NCBI GenBank assembly: GCA_028817895.1
Contig: JAPPOQ010000041.1
Coordinates: forward strand, 49,096-113,095
Reading direction: 5' to 3'
Length of the DNA stretch: 64,000 nt
DNA from: Ahrensia sp.
GTDB taxonomy: Bacteria; Pseudomonadota; Alphaproteobacteria; Rhizobiales; Rhizobiaceae
Shown piece by piece: positions 1 through 9,151 of the stretch. The position numbers and the translations under genes were made by a program. Below the pieces are notes generated by a model. The model did not search any database. It was not told the DNA's origin and saw only the letters and a program-made list of their open reading frames with translations. Position 1 is the first letter of the stretch. Each line of letters opens with the position of its first letter.

Positions 1-2
1 GA

Positions 3-947
3 TCACTGTGCATCATCGGACCGCTTGGGTTGAACAAGGGCAATGCCGATCATCAGCAAGGCCAAGGCCAGCCAAATGAAGAGTGACGGCTCCTCACCGA
101 GAACGACTATGGCAATGACGACACCAGCGGGTGTGGCGACATAAGCAACCTGCGCAGCAAACACGGCACCCGCAAATTTGGTGAGCCACAAATAGCCGCA
201 ATAAGCGACTACATGCAGCAGCGACGAAATGATAAGCGCCCATTCAGGTCGGCCCAGAGCTTGCGACATGTCGATCAGCGTTCCGCTCGCCCAGCCGATC
301 GGAAAGAGCAGAAGCAATCCGATTACAGAAGCCGCAAAAAGGGTTGCGAATGGGCCCGCTTCTGGCGGCTGGCGCTGCGCAACATAATTGCCTTCGGCTC
401 CGTAGCACAGAGGTGCAAGAAGGCCGATCAGAACGAAAACCGCTTTGGCCGGATCCGGCAGACTGGATTCCGGCAGTACAATCATCGCTATGGCGACGCC
501 GCCAAGCGCAATGCCCAGCAATCGCGCTCGTGTCGCTCGCTCAAACCCCAAAGAGGCCGCGATGAGCATGGAAAACACGGGTACGACGGCGATAATGAGG
601 GCCATAACGCCAGCGGGAAGGTGAAATGCGGTCCAGTAGGAGATCGAGTTCGGCATCAAAGTGCCCGAAATCGCGATAACGGCGTAGTAGACCAGATATC
701 TCGGCGTGAGGTGGATCACAGACCGGCGTATAACAACGATCACGCCAAGCAGGATGGCAGCGATTGCCAATTGCCAAACGATCAGCCCGAAGGAATGGTG
801 GCCGGTTGAGACCGCAATTTTGGTGAGCGGTATGGTCGCGCCCCACAAAATACCGATGATCAGCAGGCACAGGAAAGGGAACAGACGAGAAAAGGACGAG
901 CGCTGATCAACGGAAAGGCGCTTTGCAGTCACATGTCTTCCGTCCAA
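3..947 (-). CDS. DMT/EamA-family inner-membrane transporter
   Basis: A 314-residue, very hydrophobic protein with about ten predicted membrane segments in two halves, the usual EamA layout. A G-W-G-A-T-type start of TM1 (ILWGATIPLTK) and a C-terminal region with VVLGEEP, seen in many drug/metabolite exporters, support the family. Substrates of such proteins are amino acids, metabolites or drugs; nothing here identifies one. The chosen ATG overlaps the end of the upstream Crp/Fnr gene by 19 bases, so the two are probably co-transcribed. The stop lies just inside the window edge, so the gene is complete. The first 20 or so residues are polar, and a slightly later start cannot be excluded. Confidence 0.85.
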   Translation of the reverse strand: MDGRHVTAKRLSVDQRSSFSRLFPFLCLLIIGILWGATIPLTKIAVSTGHHSFGLIVWQLAIAAILLGVIVVIRRSVIHLTPRYLVYYAVIAISGTLMPNSISYWTAFHLPAGVMALIIAVVPVFSMLIAASLGFERATRARLLGIALGGVAIAMIVLPESSLPDPAKAVFVLIGLLAPLCYGAEGNYVAQRQPPEAGPFATLFAASVIGLLLLFPIGWASGTLIDMSQALGRPEWALIISSLLHVVAYCGYLWLTKFAGAVFAAQVAYVATPAGVVIAIVVLGEEPSLFIWLALALLMIGIALVQPKRSDDAQ

Positions 948-1618
948 CCGTCTGAAATGAGCTTGTTGAGGCGCTTGAGATCGGTGAGGATCAAAGCGCC
1001 TGTGGTTTTGTCGACGATAGTGTCCCGCTTGAGCTTTGCGATCTCGCGAGAGACGACCTCGCGACGCGTGCCAATTCGCGCCGCCAGGTCCTTTTGCGTT
1101 GGCGGCGGTGAGATGGATCGCTGACCTTCATGTCCCAATCGAGGACGCGACATGCGCAACAGTTCGGTATAGAGCCGATGCTTGGTTTGCAAAAAGCAGT
1201 GCTCGGCCAGTCGCTGGTTGAGATAGCGCACACGCTTGGCGAGAATGCGCATCACCTGCCGGTTAATGCCAGGTTCGCCCTCCAGCATTTCCAGAAAGAC
1301 GGCCTGCGGCATAACGCATACGGTCGAGCGCTGCAGCGTGGTGACGTTGGCCGAACGTCCTTCATTGTCGATGGCGGCAATCTCGCCGAAGAACTCATTG
1401 TCCTTCATTTCCGCCAGAATAACCTCCTTGCCGGTCGCAAATCGCAGAATTATGCGCACTGATCCTGAAACGATGAACCGCACGTCGCGCGAATCGTCCT
1501 CATAGTCGATGACCAATTCGTTCGCCTCATAGCGACGCCATTGACAGCGCCGGGACTGTGCCTCCAGCACATCGCAGGGAAGGCTCTTGAACAGCGCGAT
1601 TTGGGACAGGGATTCCAT
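929..1618 (-). CDS. Crp/Fnr-family transcriptional regulator
   Basis: About 229 residues from the ATG at 1618 (an in-frame ATG at 1639 would add seven). The N-terminal half is a cyclic-nucleotide-binding beta-roll, recognisable by GKEVILAEMKDNEFFGEIAAID, where the phosphate-binding-cassette-like segment keeps FFGE. The C-terminal half is a Crp-type winged helix with the TQKDLAARIGTRREVVSREIAKL recognition helix. There is no N-terminal cluster of four cysteines, so it is not an oxygen-sensing Fnr/FixK with an iron-sulfur centre. The ligand and targets cannot be read from the sequence. It sits between folC and the DMT transporter on the same strand and overlaps the transporter, so it may regulate or simply accompany it. 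Confidence 0.85.
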   Translation of the reverse strand: MESLSQIALFKSLPCDVLEAQSRRCQWRRYEANELVIDYEDDSRDVRFIVSGSVRIILRFATGKEVILAEMKDNEFFGEIAAIDNEGRSANVTTLQRSTVCVMPQAVFLEMLEGEPGINRQVMRILAKRVRYLNQRLAEHCFLQTKHRLYTELLRMSRPRLGHEGQRSISPPPTQKDLAARIGTRREVVSREIAKLKRDTIVDKTTGALILTDLKRLNKLISDGWTEDM

Positions 1619-1704
1619 GGTGTGACTTCGCAGATGCAAGCTTGACGGGATTTACAAACTTGGAGTGTCAGGCACTCACCGCAATCGGTCAAGCAGGCGA
1701 AAGA

Positions 1705-3027
1705 TCAACTGGGAAAGGTCTCATTGTCCTGCAAGGCCTGCCCGGCGATGTAGAGCGAACCCGCGATGAGCACGCGCATCTCGTCAAATTCGTCACTGGC
1801 CTTGCGCAGCGCCGACGCCAAATCGGCCACAGCGAGCGCTTCGATGCCTGCCTGCTTGACAAAGGTGGCAAGGGCTTCCGGTACATAACCGGCATCGCTG
1901 GACGGGATCGGAACGGTGTACACCTTGCGTGCAAGGCCAGCAAAATGTGCCAGATAGGTCGCTGGGTTTTTCGTGGTCAGCATGCCGCAGACCAGTACAA
2001 GCGGGAGCGAGTTGCGGTCATTGAGCGCACATATGTGGCGGGCCACCATGTCGGCCGCCGCCTCATTGTGCCCTCCATCCACCCAAAGCTCGGTGTCCGG
2101 CGGCAGCAACTCCACCAGCCTGCCCTGGCTGATCAGTTGCAAACGCGCTGGCCATTGCGCGTTGGTCAAGCCAGCATCGCAGGCCGTTTCTGTAATCGAC
2201 AAATTCTGCCGTTCGGCTAACATTCGGCACGCCGCAATGGCAAGACCCGCATTGTCGATCTGATGTTGTCCGGGCAACCGCGGCAAGGACAAATCAAGCA
2301 GCGCAGTCTCGTCCTGGAACACCAACCGGCCCTGTTCAACCCGGGCGTGGTAGTGTTGACCCGCCGCGACAACCGGCGCGTGCAGTTTTGCAGCCTGTCG
2401 TTCAATGACCCCCAACGCATCATAATGCTGCGGACCAACGACCACTGGAACTTTCGGCCTAATAATGCCTGCCTTTTCAAAGGCGATCTTTGCGATCGTG
2501 TCGCCAAGGTGCATCTCATGGTCCATGGACACGGGTGCGATAACGCTGACTGCCACCTCCGCCATGACATTGGTGCAGTCGAAGCGACCACCAAGACCGA
2601 CCTCCACGAGACATGCGTCTGCCTCGTGTTCGCTGAACAGCAAGAAAGCAACGGCCGTCAGGATTTCAAAAACGGTGATGGGTTGGCCGTCATTGACGTC
2701 AGCGACACGATCAATGGCATCGCACAGCGTCTCGTCATCCACCAGCTTTCCGGCCAGGCGATAACGCTCGTTCCAGCGCACCAGATGTGGGGAAGTGTGG
2801 GCGTGTACGAGCAATCCAGAAGCCTCCAGAATGGATCGCGCAAAAGCGATGGTCGAGCCTTTGCCGTTGGTTCCAGCGACATGGATGGTGGGCGGCAGAT
2901 TCTGATGCGGGTCGCCAAGCGTTGAAAGCAATCGTGTTATGCGCTCAAGCGAAAGGTCAAAGCCTTTGGGGTGAATCCTGGAGAGCGCAGCAATGCGCTG
3001 CTCGACCGGGCCGTCGAGGCTGGACAT
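1705..3027 (-). CDS. folC: Bifunctional dihydrofolate synthase/folylpolyglutamate synthase
   Basis: A 440-residue Mur-ligase-family enzyme that ligates glutamate to dihydropteroate and extends folate polyglutamates in the cytosol, using ATP. The P-loop HVAGTNGKGST lies near residue 48, followed by the S-P-H-L motif (AHTSPHL). A DGGHNEAA segment near residue 316 is the usual C-terminal ligase signature. Length is normal for the family. The gene follows accD by about 20 bases on the same strand, the common rhizobial order trpB-trpA-accD-folC, so it is the likely 3' part of that operon. Confidence 0.95.
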   Translation of the reverse strand: MSSLDGPVEQRIAALSRIHPKGFDLSLERITRLLSTLGDPHQNLPPTIHVAGTNGKGSTIAFARSILEASGLLVHAHTSPHLVRWNERYRLAGKLVDDETLCDAIDRVADVNDGQPITVFEILTAVAFLLFSEHEADACLVEVGLGGRFDCTNVMAEVAVSVIAPVSMDHEMHLGDTIAKIAFEKAGIIRPKVPVVVGPQHYDALGVIERQAAKLHAPVVAAGQHYHARVEQGRLVFQDETALLDLSLPRLPGQHQIDNAGLAIAACRMLAERQNLSITETACDAGLTNAQWPARLQLISQGRLVELLPPDTELWVDGGHNEAAADMVARHICALNDRNSLPLVLVCGMLTTKNPATYLAHFAGLARKVYTVPIPSSDAGYVPEALATFVKQAGIEALAVADLASALRKASDEFDEMRVLIAGSLYIAGQALQDNETFPS

Positions 3028-3048
3028 GCCGTGTCGCTCCGACCTGCT

Positions 3049-4095
3049 CTAATTTGCGGCGGGATCGGCGCTGCTCGCCACGGCAAACCCGCCACCTGAA
3101 GCGCTGACCGTCGTCACCTTGGTGATTTTGTCTTCACCGTCGGCCTGGACGCCATCGGCGTCGTTCTGCCCGTCTTGTGAACCGGCCTCGATGACATCAT
3201 CCACGATCTGTTCGACAGTGGGTTCTGGCTCCTGGGCACTATCCGCTTTTGGCAGATGCATGAGCAGGGTGAGCAGATTGGAGATGGTCTCCTTCAATTG
3301 CGTGCGCGGCACAACCATGTCGACCATGCCGTGCTCCTTCAGATATTCAGCCCGCTGGAAACCTTCCGGCAGCTTTTCGCGAATGGTCTGTTCAATAACA
3401 CGTGGTCCGGCAAACCCAATCAACGCACCGGGTTCGGCGATATGCACGTCACCGAGCATGGCGTAGGAGGCGGAGACCCCACCAGTCGTCGGATTGGTGA
3501 GCACCACTATGTAGGGCAGACCGGCTTCGCGCAGAATCTGCACGGCAACAGTGGTGCGCGGCAATTGCATGAGCGATAGAATACCTTCCTGCATGCGTGC
3601 ACCACCGGAGGCAGCAAACATCACATAAGGCGTCTTGCGGCGTACCGCTTCCTCCATGGAGGCAATGATGGCTTCGCCCGCCGCCATGCCGAGCGAGCCG
3701 CCCATGAATTTGAAGTCCTGAACGCAAGCCGTCACGAATTGCCCATTCACCTTGCCAAGCCCGGCATGGATCGTGTCTTCCACGCCCGTTTTCGAACGAT
3801 TTTCTTTAAGCTTGTCCGTGTAGCGACGTTCGTCACGAAATTTCAGCGGATCGCTGGCGACCTGCGGTTGGGCAAAAACCTCATACTCGCCATCGTCAAA
3901 AAAATGCTTCAGCCGTTCCTTGGCGCGAATGGCCATATGGTAGCCGGATGACGGCACGACATACTGATTGGCTTCAAGGTCCTTGTGAAAGACCATCTCG
4001 CCAGAATCCGGGTCCTTCACCCAAAGATTTTCCGGCAACTCCTTCTTGCCAAAGAAATCCAGCTTGGGTTTCACATAGTCGGTCAGCCAGTTCAT
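3049..4095 (-). CDS. accD: Acetyl-CoA carboxylase carboxyltransferase subunit beta
   Basis: A 348-residue crotonase-fold subunit that with AccA transfers the carboxyl group from biotin to acetyl-CoA, the first step of fatty acid synthesis. Family landmarks are [33 protein letters not shown] and [17 protein letters not shown]. Two features are odd. The four cysteines of the N-terminal zinc ribbon of the E. coli protein are absent: the equivalent segment ([20 protein letters not shown]) has none. The C-terminus also carries an acidic tail of about 50 residues beyond the enzymatic domain. The gene lies between trpA and folC, a conserved alphaproteobacterial neighbourhood. Confidence 0.95.
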   Translation of the reverse strand: MNWLTDYVKPKLDFFGKKELPENLWVKDPDSGEMVFHKDLEANQYVVPSSGYHMAIRAKERLKHFFDDGEYEVFAQPQVASDPLKFRDERRYTDKLKENRSKTGVEDTIHAGLGKVNGQFVTACVQDFKFMGGSLGMAAGEAIIASMEEAVRRKTPYVMFAASGGARMQEGILSLMQLPRTTVAVQILREAGLPYIVVLTNPTTGGVSASYAMLGDVHIAEPGALIGFAGPRVIEQTIREKLPEGFQRAEYLKEHGMVDMVVPRTQLKETISNLLTLLMHLPKADSAQEPEPTVEQIVDDVIEAGSQDGQNDADGVQADGEDKITKVTTVSASGGGFAVASSADPAAN

Positions 4096-4180
4096 CTGTC
4101 AAAATCCCTTGGGGCCATGTTTCAGCGGCCAGCGAAAATGTAATGTCACGCGAATGTGGCGAGAGTCGAGTTCGCGGTGG

Positions 4181-5005
4181 CTACTGCCGGGCCGAGCGCA
4201 CACCTTCCGCAATATCATGCACCAGCGCCAGTGTGTTGGTAACGGTGGATGCGGTTGCCGCCCCATCGTTCAGGCTGTCAGCCACGGCCTGCACGATAGC
4301 CGTGCCCACGACCACACCATCCGCCGCGCGGCCGATAGCGGCGGCCTGTTCGGCATTGCGCACCCCGAAGCCGACACAAATGGGCAGGTCGGTTTTGCCC
4401 TTGATGTGCCGCACGCTCTCTTCAACCAGTTTCGGATCGGGCGCAGCCGTCCCGGTGATGCCATTGATCGATACGTAGTAGACAAAGCCCGACGTGTTGG
4501 TGAGCACTTTCGGCAGGCGCTTCTCGTCAGTGGTAGGGGTGGCCAGGCGGATGAAGTTCAAGCCGCGCTCGACAGCTGGAATGCACAATTCCTCGTCCAT
4601 CTCCGGCGGCAAATCGACGATGATCATCCCGTCAATACCGACCGATTTCGCCTCGTCCAGAAAACGCGTCGCGCCATATTGATAAATCGGATTGTAGTAT
4701 CCCATCACCACGATGGGCGTCTCGTCATCATCTTCACGGAAAGCGCGCACCATATCGAAGGTTCGCGCGAGCGTTTGCCCACCACCCAGGGCCCGCAACC
4801 CACCGGCCTGAATGGTGGGGCCATCCGCCATGGGATCGGAAAACGGCATGCCCAGTTCGATGATGTCTGCACCCGCCCCCGGCAGCCCCTTCATGATGGC
4901 GAGTGAGGTTTCGAAATCCGGATCGCCACCCATAAAATAGGTGACGAAAGCGGGCCGGTTTTCATCGGCGAGCCGCGCGAAGCGGTTGGTCATACGGGTT
5001 GTCAT
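4181..5005 (-). CDS. trpA: Tryptophan synthase alpha subunit
   Basis: A 274-residue TIM-barrel lyase that cleaves indole-3-glycerol phosphate to indole, which is channelled to TrpB. The N-terminus shows the [12 protein letters not shown] and [19 protein letters not shown] signatures, with the catalytic Glu in IELG and the catalytic Asp equivalent in IIVDLPPEM. The phosphate-binding [10 protein letters not shown] lies near residue 228. It is separated from trpB by a 30-codon ORF (5011-5103) rather than abutting it. The ATG at 5005 has no strong Shine-Dalgarno, which fits translation coupled to that upstream small ORF. Confidence 0.96.
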   Translation of the reverse strand: MTTRMTNRFARLADENRPAFVTYFMGGDPDFETSLAIMKGLPGAGADIIELGMPFSDPMADGPTIQAGGLRALGGGQTLARTFDMVRAFREDDDETPIVVMGYYNPIYQYGATRFLDEAKSVGIDGMIIVDLPPEMDEELCIPAVERGLNFIRLATPTTDEKRLPKVLTNTSGFVYYVSINGITGTAAPDPKLVEESVRHIKGKTDLPICVGFGVRNAEQAAAIGRAADGVVVGTAIVQAVADSLNDGAATASTVTNTLALVHDIAEGVRSARQ

Positions 5006-5010
5006 GAGAA

Positions 5011-5103
5011 TTAGACCGCAAAAACGCGAAAAATGATGGCGATGTTGGTTGCGATGACGAGGCCCAACATCTCGCCGACAAAAGAGAAATTCGTAGCTTT
5101 CAT
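5011..5103 (-). CDS. Candidate 30-residue small membrane protein between trpB and trpA
   Basis: This ORF was found by reading the trpB-trpA spacer by hand. It has an ATG one base after the trpB TGA, 30 codons and a TAA five bases before the trpA ATG. A good Shine-Dalgarno, GGAG seven bases before the ATG, lies inside the end of trpB. The peptide starts [16 protein letters not shown] and residues 10-30 are almost entirely hydrophobic with one Arg, which suggests a single membrane segment. I do not recognise it. It could be a real small membrane protein or a coupling leader that carries ribosomes from trpB to trpA. Conservation in relatives would decide. Confidence 0.5.
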   Translation of the reverse strand: MKATNFSFVGEMLGLVIATNIAIIFRVFAV

Positions 5104-5104
5104 T

Positions 5105-6322
5105 TCACATCTCCACTCCCAGCGCTTCGCCCACGGTGAAGACGTCTTTGTCGCCGCGGCCGCACAGATTCATGATGATGATCTGGTCCTTGTCCATGCC
5201 CGGCGCTCGTTTGATGACTTCGGCCAGAGCGTGGCTTGGTTCGAGCGCCGGAATGATGCCTTCCAGCCTGCACAACAGCTGAAACGCTTCCAGCGCTTCA
5301 TCATCCATGATCGGCACATAATCGACCCGACCAGTATCACGCAGCCACGAATGCTCCGGCCCGATGCCGGGATAGTCGAGACCGGCTGAAATCGACGCCC
5401 CTTCCTCGATCTGGCCTTCGGCGTCCTGCAACAAATAGGTGCGGTTGCCATGCAAAACGCCCGGGCGACCGGCTGTGAGCGAGGCGCAATGCTCGTCGCC
5501 TTCAAGCCCTTTTCCACCCGCTTCAACGCCGACAATTTGCACGTCCTTATCGTCGAGAAACGGGTGAAACAGCCCGATCGCGTTGGAGCCGCCACCCACG
5601 GCGGCAACGATCATGTCCGGCAGCCTGCCCTCAGCCTCCACGATCTGCTCGCGCGCTTCCTTGCCGATGACGGACTGAAAATCGCGCACCAGTTCAGGAT
5701 AAGGGTGCGGCCCTGCCGCCGTTCCGATCAGATAGTAGGTGTCTTCAACATTGGCGACCCAGTCGCGCAACGCTTCATTCATGGCATCTTTCAGCGTACC
5801 GGCACCCGCCGTGACGGAAACGATCTCGGCCCCCAGCAGCTTCATGCGGAACACGTTGGGCGACTGTCGGCCGACATCTTTTGCGCCCATATAGACAACA
5901 CAGGGATACCCAAACCGCGCAGCCACCGTTGCCGCCGCAACGCCGTGCTGCCCTGCCCCTGTCTCAGCGATGATACGGGTTTTGCCCATCTTCTTAGCCA
6001 GCAGAATCTGACCCAGGCAATTGTTGATCTTGTGCGATCCGGTGTGGTTCAGCTCATCGCGCTTGAAGTAAATTTTCGCGCCGCCCAGATGCTCGCTGAG
6101 GCGCTCCGCAAAATAGAGCGGGCTCGGGCGTCCGGTGTAATGCTTATTCAAAAAGGCAAGCTCGTCCTGGAAAGCCGGATCCTTCTTGGCGGAGGCATAG
6201 GCCCCGCCCAGTTCCAGAATGTTCGGCATCAGCGTTTCGGCGACGAAACGGCCACCATAGATGCCAAACAAGCCCTGCTCATCCGGGCCCATCCGAAAGG
6301 AATTCAGGTCTTGCACGTTCAT
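5105..6322 (-). CDS. trpB: Tryptophan synthase beta subunit
   Basis: A 405-residue PLP enzyme that condenses indole with serine to give tryptophan. The PLP-binding Lys is in [13 protein letters not shown]. The phosphate-binding GGGSNAIG loop and the substrate loop [10 protein letters not shown] are intact. The ATG at 6322 (MNVQDLNSF) was chosen over an in-frame start 159 bases upstream, because the longer N-terminus would run into trpF and is not typical of the family. It follows trpF by 16 bases in the same operon. Confidence 0.96.
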   Translation of the reverse strand: MNVQDLNSFRMGPDEQGLFGIYGGRFVAETLMPNILELGGAYASAKKDPAFQDELAFLNKHYTGRPSPLYFAERLSEHLGGAKIYFKRDELNHTGSHKINNCLGQILLAKKMGKTRIIAETGAGQHGVAAATVAARFGYPCVVYMGAKDVGRQSPNVFRMKLLGAEIVSVTAGAGTLKDAMNEALRDWVANVEDTYYLIGTAAGPHPYPELVRDFQSVIGKEAREQIVEAEGRLPDMIVAAVGGGSNAIGLFHPFLDDKDVQIVGVEAGGKGLEGDEHCASLTAGRPGVLHGNRTYLLQDAEGQIEEGASISAGLDYPGIGPEHSWLRDTGRVDYVPIMDDEALEAFQLLCRLEGIIPALEPSHALAEVIKRAPGMDKDQIIIMNLCGRGDKDVFTVGEALGVEM

Positions 6323-6338
6323 GATTGCACTCTGCGCA

Positions 6339-7001
6339 TTATGCCGCTTGAGCCTGCTTGCACAGGTCCAGAAACTCGGCGATTTTTGCGATGTCCTTAA
6401 CACCGGGCGCACTCTCAACGCCAGATGAAAGATCAAACCCGACAATCGTATTGCCGGGGCTCGAAACGCGCTCAAGGGCACCCCGAAGATTGTCGCAATC
6501 TATGCCGCCGGACAAAAGGACGGGGCTTTTCGTTTGCAGATTATCGATCAACGACCAATCGAAGGAGACCCCATTGCCGCCTGGCAGGCCGGACCCTTTG
6601 GGGGGCTTCGCATCCAGCAATAGCATGTCCGCCTCGCCATCATAGTGATGGACCTTGGCCATATCGGCGGCGCTTCGTATGGATAGCGCCTTGATGGTTG
6701 GAAGGCCGTAACGCGACTTCAACGCATGGAGCCGTTCTACGGTTTCGGCACCGTGCAATTGAAGCATGTCAGGCGCCATCAGCGACACGATCGCGTCCAG
6801 ATAGGCATCATCGGCATCGACAGTGACAGCAACGGCCTTTGCGGATTTACGATGCTGGGCCAAAGACGCCGCCCGATCGACGCTCACATGCCTTGGGCTG
6901 CGCTCAAAGAAGATGAAACCAAGATGGCTCGCATCGCCTCCCACCGCCGCCTCGATGGCTGGCAGGCTCGACAGCCCGCATATTTTGACTGCAAAAATCA
7001 C
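6339..7001 (-). CDS. trpF: Phosphoribosylanthranilate isomerase
   Basis: A 220-residue TIM-barrel enzyme that isomerises N-(5'-phosphoribosyl)anthranilate to CdRP in tryptophan synthesis. The N-terminal VKICGL contains the catalytic Cys, and the catalytic Asp is in the VAVTVDADD segment. [17 protein letters not shown] and the phosphate-binding GGID and FDLSSGVE motifs follow. It begins five bases after the stop of the HigA-like gene and precedes trpB, so the operon reads (higA-like)-trpF-trpB-sORF-trpA-accD-folC. Confidence 0.95.
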   Translation of the reverse strand: MIFAVKICGLSSLPAIEAAVGGDASHLGFIFFERSPRHVSVDRAASLAQHRKSAKAVAVTVDADDAYLDAIVSLMAPDMLQLHGAETVERLHALKSRYGLPTIKALSIRSAADMAKVHHYDGEADMLLLDAKPPKGSGLPGGNGVSFDWSLIDNLQTKSPVLLSGGIDCDNLRGALERVSSPGNTIVGFDLSSGVESAPGVKDIAKIAEFLDLCKQAQAA

Positions 7002-7005
7002 AGTG

Positions 7006-7314
7006 TTATCTCGCGCTCGATATTGGCGCGATGCGTCGAAGACCGCGCGTCACCACATCCCGCTGTCTTTCGGCGAGCGTAGTTTCATAGTCGGCCTGCA
7101 ACCGTAACCAGGCGCGCACAGTCGAGCCGATAACGGCTTCCAGACGCAAAGCCATTTCGGGTGAAAGTCCGACTTCGCATCGAATGAGTTGATGCAGTTC
7201 GGCCCGCGACACGCCAAGAGCCGCTGCCGCTTCGGTGACCGACAAGCCGAGCTTGTCAATCTCACTCTTCACAACAATGCCGGGATGTTGCGTCGCAGTC
7301 ATGGACAAGAACAC
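7006..7314 (-). CDS. HigA-family antitoxin-like DNA-binding protein, no toxin partner seen
   Basis: A 102-residue protein with a helix-turn-helix of the HigA/VapI type: PGIVVKSEIDKLGLSVTEAA, then LGVSRAELHQLI and SPEMALRLEAVIGSTVRAWLRLQADYE. This layout is diagnostic of HigA antitoxins. A higB toxin would normally lie directly upstream. The 73 bases upstream, up to the end of the divergently described metallopeptidase ORF, cannot encode one, and downstream is trpF, five bases away. It is therefore either an orphan antitoxin or a regulator co-opted into the trp operon. Confidence 0.75.
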   Translation of the reverse strand: MFLSMTATQHPGIVVKSEIDKLGLSVTEAAAALGVSRAELHQLIRCEVGLSPEMALRLEAVIGSTVRAWLRLQADYETTLAERQRDVVTRGLRRIAPISSAR

Positions 7315-7387
7315 TCATTGTGAGAATTGAGGGACAGGCGAAGCCGAATCTGGACGAGACTTGCTCTTGGCGCGCCTTGTGGTTCCC

Positions 7388-8152
7388 CTACCCTACCACC
7401 GCATGGAGCTTTTGCCCATGCGTGCGCAGCCATTGGCGGTGGCGGTCCATGTGCGGGCACAGCTTCTTCACATGCGCCCAGAATCGGGGGGAATGATTCA
7501 TCTCCTTGAGATGCGCAACCTCATGTGCAGCCAGATAGTCGAGCACTTCGGGCGGCGCCAAAACGATGCGCCAGGAGAAGTTGAGCGCGCCGCTTGAGGA
7601 ACATGATCCCCAGCGCGATGTTGTGTCACGAATGGTGATCGATTTGGGCTCCACACCAAGAACTTTGGCATGCAACGTCACGGCGCGGGTCAGATCTTGC
7701 CGCGCCTGGCGCTTCAGAAAGTCGACGACACGGCGCTTCAGGAATTGTGGATCACCGTGTACGCGTATCACTGGACCCGCCTCCTCCATGCCCACGGAAA
7801 CAACGCCGCGCCGCTCGCCGGAATGGCGGATCGTGTGAGGAACGCCGCGTAACTGAATTGTCGCCCCGTCGCATATCTCCTGGGCTTGCGGCAATCTTGC
7901 CAGTCGGGCGGCCGCCCAATTTTTGTGACGCTGCAGAAAGGCATCGACCTCATGATCTGCAATGCCCGGTGGGACGGTGAGCCTGAGGCTTTCCTGCTTT
8001 ATGGTCGCAGGCACGAGCCGCAGAGTCATGCGTGAGGTGCGGGCATTTTCAACGATGCGCACATCGACCATGCGGCCATCAAGATCGAGCAACGTCCAGC
8101 GTTCCCTTTGGCCTTTCGGCGATCGTTTTTTGAGCAGCGAGAGCATGGTCAT
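7388..8152 (-). CDS. DUF45/YgjP-like (M48-type) zinc metallopeptidase
   Basis: A 254-residue protein of the SprT/YgjP-like group. The zinc site is AAHEVAHLKEMNHSPRFW, that is HExxH followed by a third ligand about eight residues on. TTSRWGSCSSSGALNFSWRI upstream is the family hallmark. Family members are putative cytosolic metalloproteases of unclear substrate. No signal peptide is seen. It is transcribed towards the HigA-like gene with a 73-base gap. Confidence 0.85.
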   Translation of the reverse strand: MTMLSLLKKRSPKGQRERWTLLDLDGRMVDVRIVENARTSRMTLRLVPATIKQESLRLTVPPGIADHEVDAFLQRHKNWAAARLARLPQAQEICDGATIQLRGVPHTIRHSGERRGVVSVGMEEAGPVIRVHGDPQFLKRRVVDFLKRQARQDLTRAVTLHAKVLGVEPKSITIRDTTSRWGSCSSSGALNFSWRIVLAPPEVLDYLAAHEVAHLKEMNHSPRFWAHVKKLCPHMDRHRQWLRTHGQKLHAVVG

Positions 8153-8175
8153 CGTTTAGCTGATTCCCGGCGATC

Positions 8176-8209
8176 CAAAAACAAAAGGCCCGCCACCGGG
8201 GCAGGCCTT
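8176..8209 (-). terminator. Rho-independent terminator after the DUF2852 gene
   Basis: On the minus strand a GC-rich stem (AAGGCCTGCC, a five-base loop, GGCGGGCCTT) is followed by a T-rich tract (TTGTTTTTGG). It starts about 27 bases after the stop of the DUF2852 gene. Confidence 0.8.
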
Positions 8210-8235
8210 CGTTTCAGATCAATGCGAAGAATAGA

Positions 8236-8697
8236 TCACATGCCGGGAACAGCTTCCCCGCCGGATTTCTTCACTCGCTTTGGCTTTTTGGGTGCCTCAT
8301 CATTGTCCACCGACTTGGCGCGATGCGCCATGAAGGCGTTGAACTCTTCCTCATCCTTGGCGCGGCGCAATTCGCGGGCGTAGTCGTCAAACTCCGCGCG
8401 CATCGTGTCGAGTTTAATGCGCTCTTCGTGAAGACGCTTCAGCTCGGCTTCGCGCCACTCGTCAAAGGCGACATTGCCGGTCCGGTCAAAGCCGCGCTTG
8501 AACTCGGCGCCCTTGGAAAATATCTGTGAAGCGCGGTCGGTCGTCTCATTGATCGTTGACTTGAATGTATCAAGCCGGTCGCCAAACATGATATAGGCAA
8601 TCATGGCCAGACCGAGCGGCCAGAAGATCATGAAACCGATAATCATCATCGCGATTGTGACCGGCGTCCATGCTGGTCGGATCAGTGCATTCGTCAT
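8236..8697 (-). CDS. DUF2852 membrane protein
   Basis: A 153-residue protein with one strong N-terminal hydrophobic stretch (residues 14-38) beginning RPAWTPVTIAMMIIGF. A charged cytoplasmic helix region rich in Arg/Glu follows, ending in a Lys-rich tail. I recognise the pattern of the DUF2852 family, which is typical of Hyphomicrobiales and related alphaproteobacteria and has no assigned function. It stands alone with its own terminator. Confidence 0.75.
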   Translation of the reverse strand: MTNALIRPAWTPVTIAMMIIGFMIFWPLGLAMIAYIMFGDRLDTFKSTINETTDRASQIFSKGAEFKRGFDRTGNVAFDEWREAELKRLHEERIKLDTMRAEFDDYARELRRAKDEEEFNAFMAHRAKSVDNDEAPKKPKRVKKSGGEAVPGM

Positions 8698-8855
8698 GCT
8701 CGAAACCCCTCTCAGGTATGATCAAACGGCACCATTGCCGCCTGTTTTCGACATAGGGTTTAGCGGGGTGGTTTCAAGAAAATCCGGCTAAGTTTACGAA
8801 ACTTAACACAGATTTCGTGCAATTGACGTGCAGATTTCGAAGCGCAAAACTACGC

Positions 8856-9146
8856 CTATTCGTAGCCCTCAACGATGATCAGTTCAGACTCCGCAGCCGC
8901 CTGACGGATCTTCACCGCCTCTTGGTATTCGTCCGAATTGTAGCAATCCAGCGCGTGTTGGACCGAGGGAAATTCGATCACCACATTGCGGGCGCGATTG
9001 GTGCCTTCCATGGGTGTCATCTCGCCACCGCGCACCAGAAATTTCGCTTCATGGCGCTCGAATGCGGGCTTTGCGGTCGCAACATAGTCAGGATAGCGGT
9101 CCGGGTCATTCACATCGACACGCGCAATCCAGTAACCCTTTGGCAT
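8856..9146 (-). CDS. DUF1330 family protein
   Basis: A 96-residue ferredoxin-like (dimeric alpha-beta barrel) protein. Markers are MPKGYWIARVDV at the start, FLVRGGEMTPMEG in the middle and FPSVQHALDCYNSDEYQEAVKIR near the end, which is the usual DUF1330 pattern. No reaction is established for the family. It lies five bases downstream of pyrF on the same strand and is likely co-transcribed with it. Confidence 0.85.
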   Translation of the reverse strand: MPKGYWIARVDVNDPDRYPDYVATAKPAFERHEAKFLVRGGEMTPMEGTNRARNVVIEFPSVQHALDCYNSDEYQEAVKIRQAAAESELIIVEGYE

Positions 9147-9151
9147 TTGTC

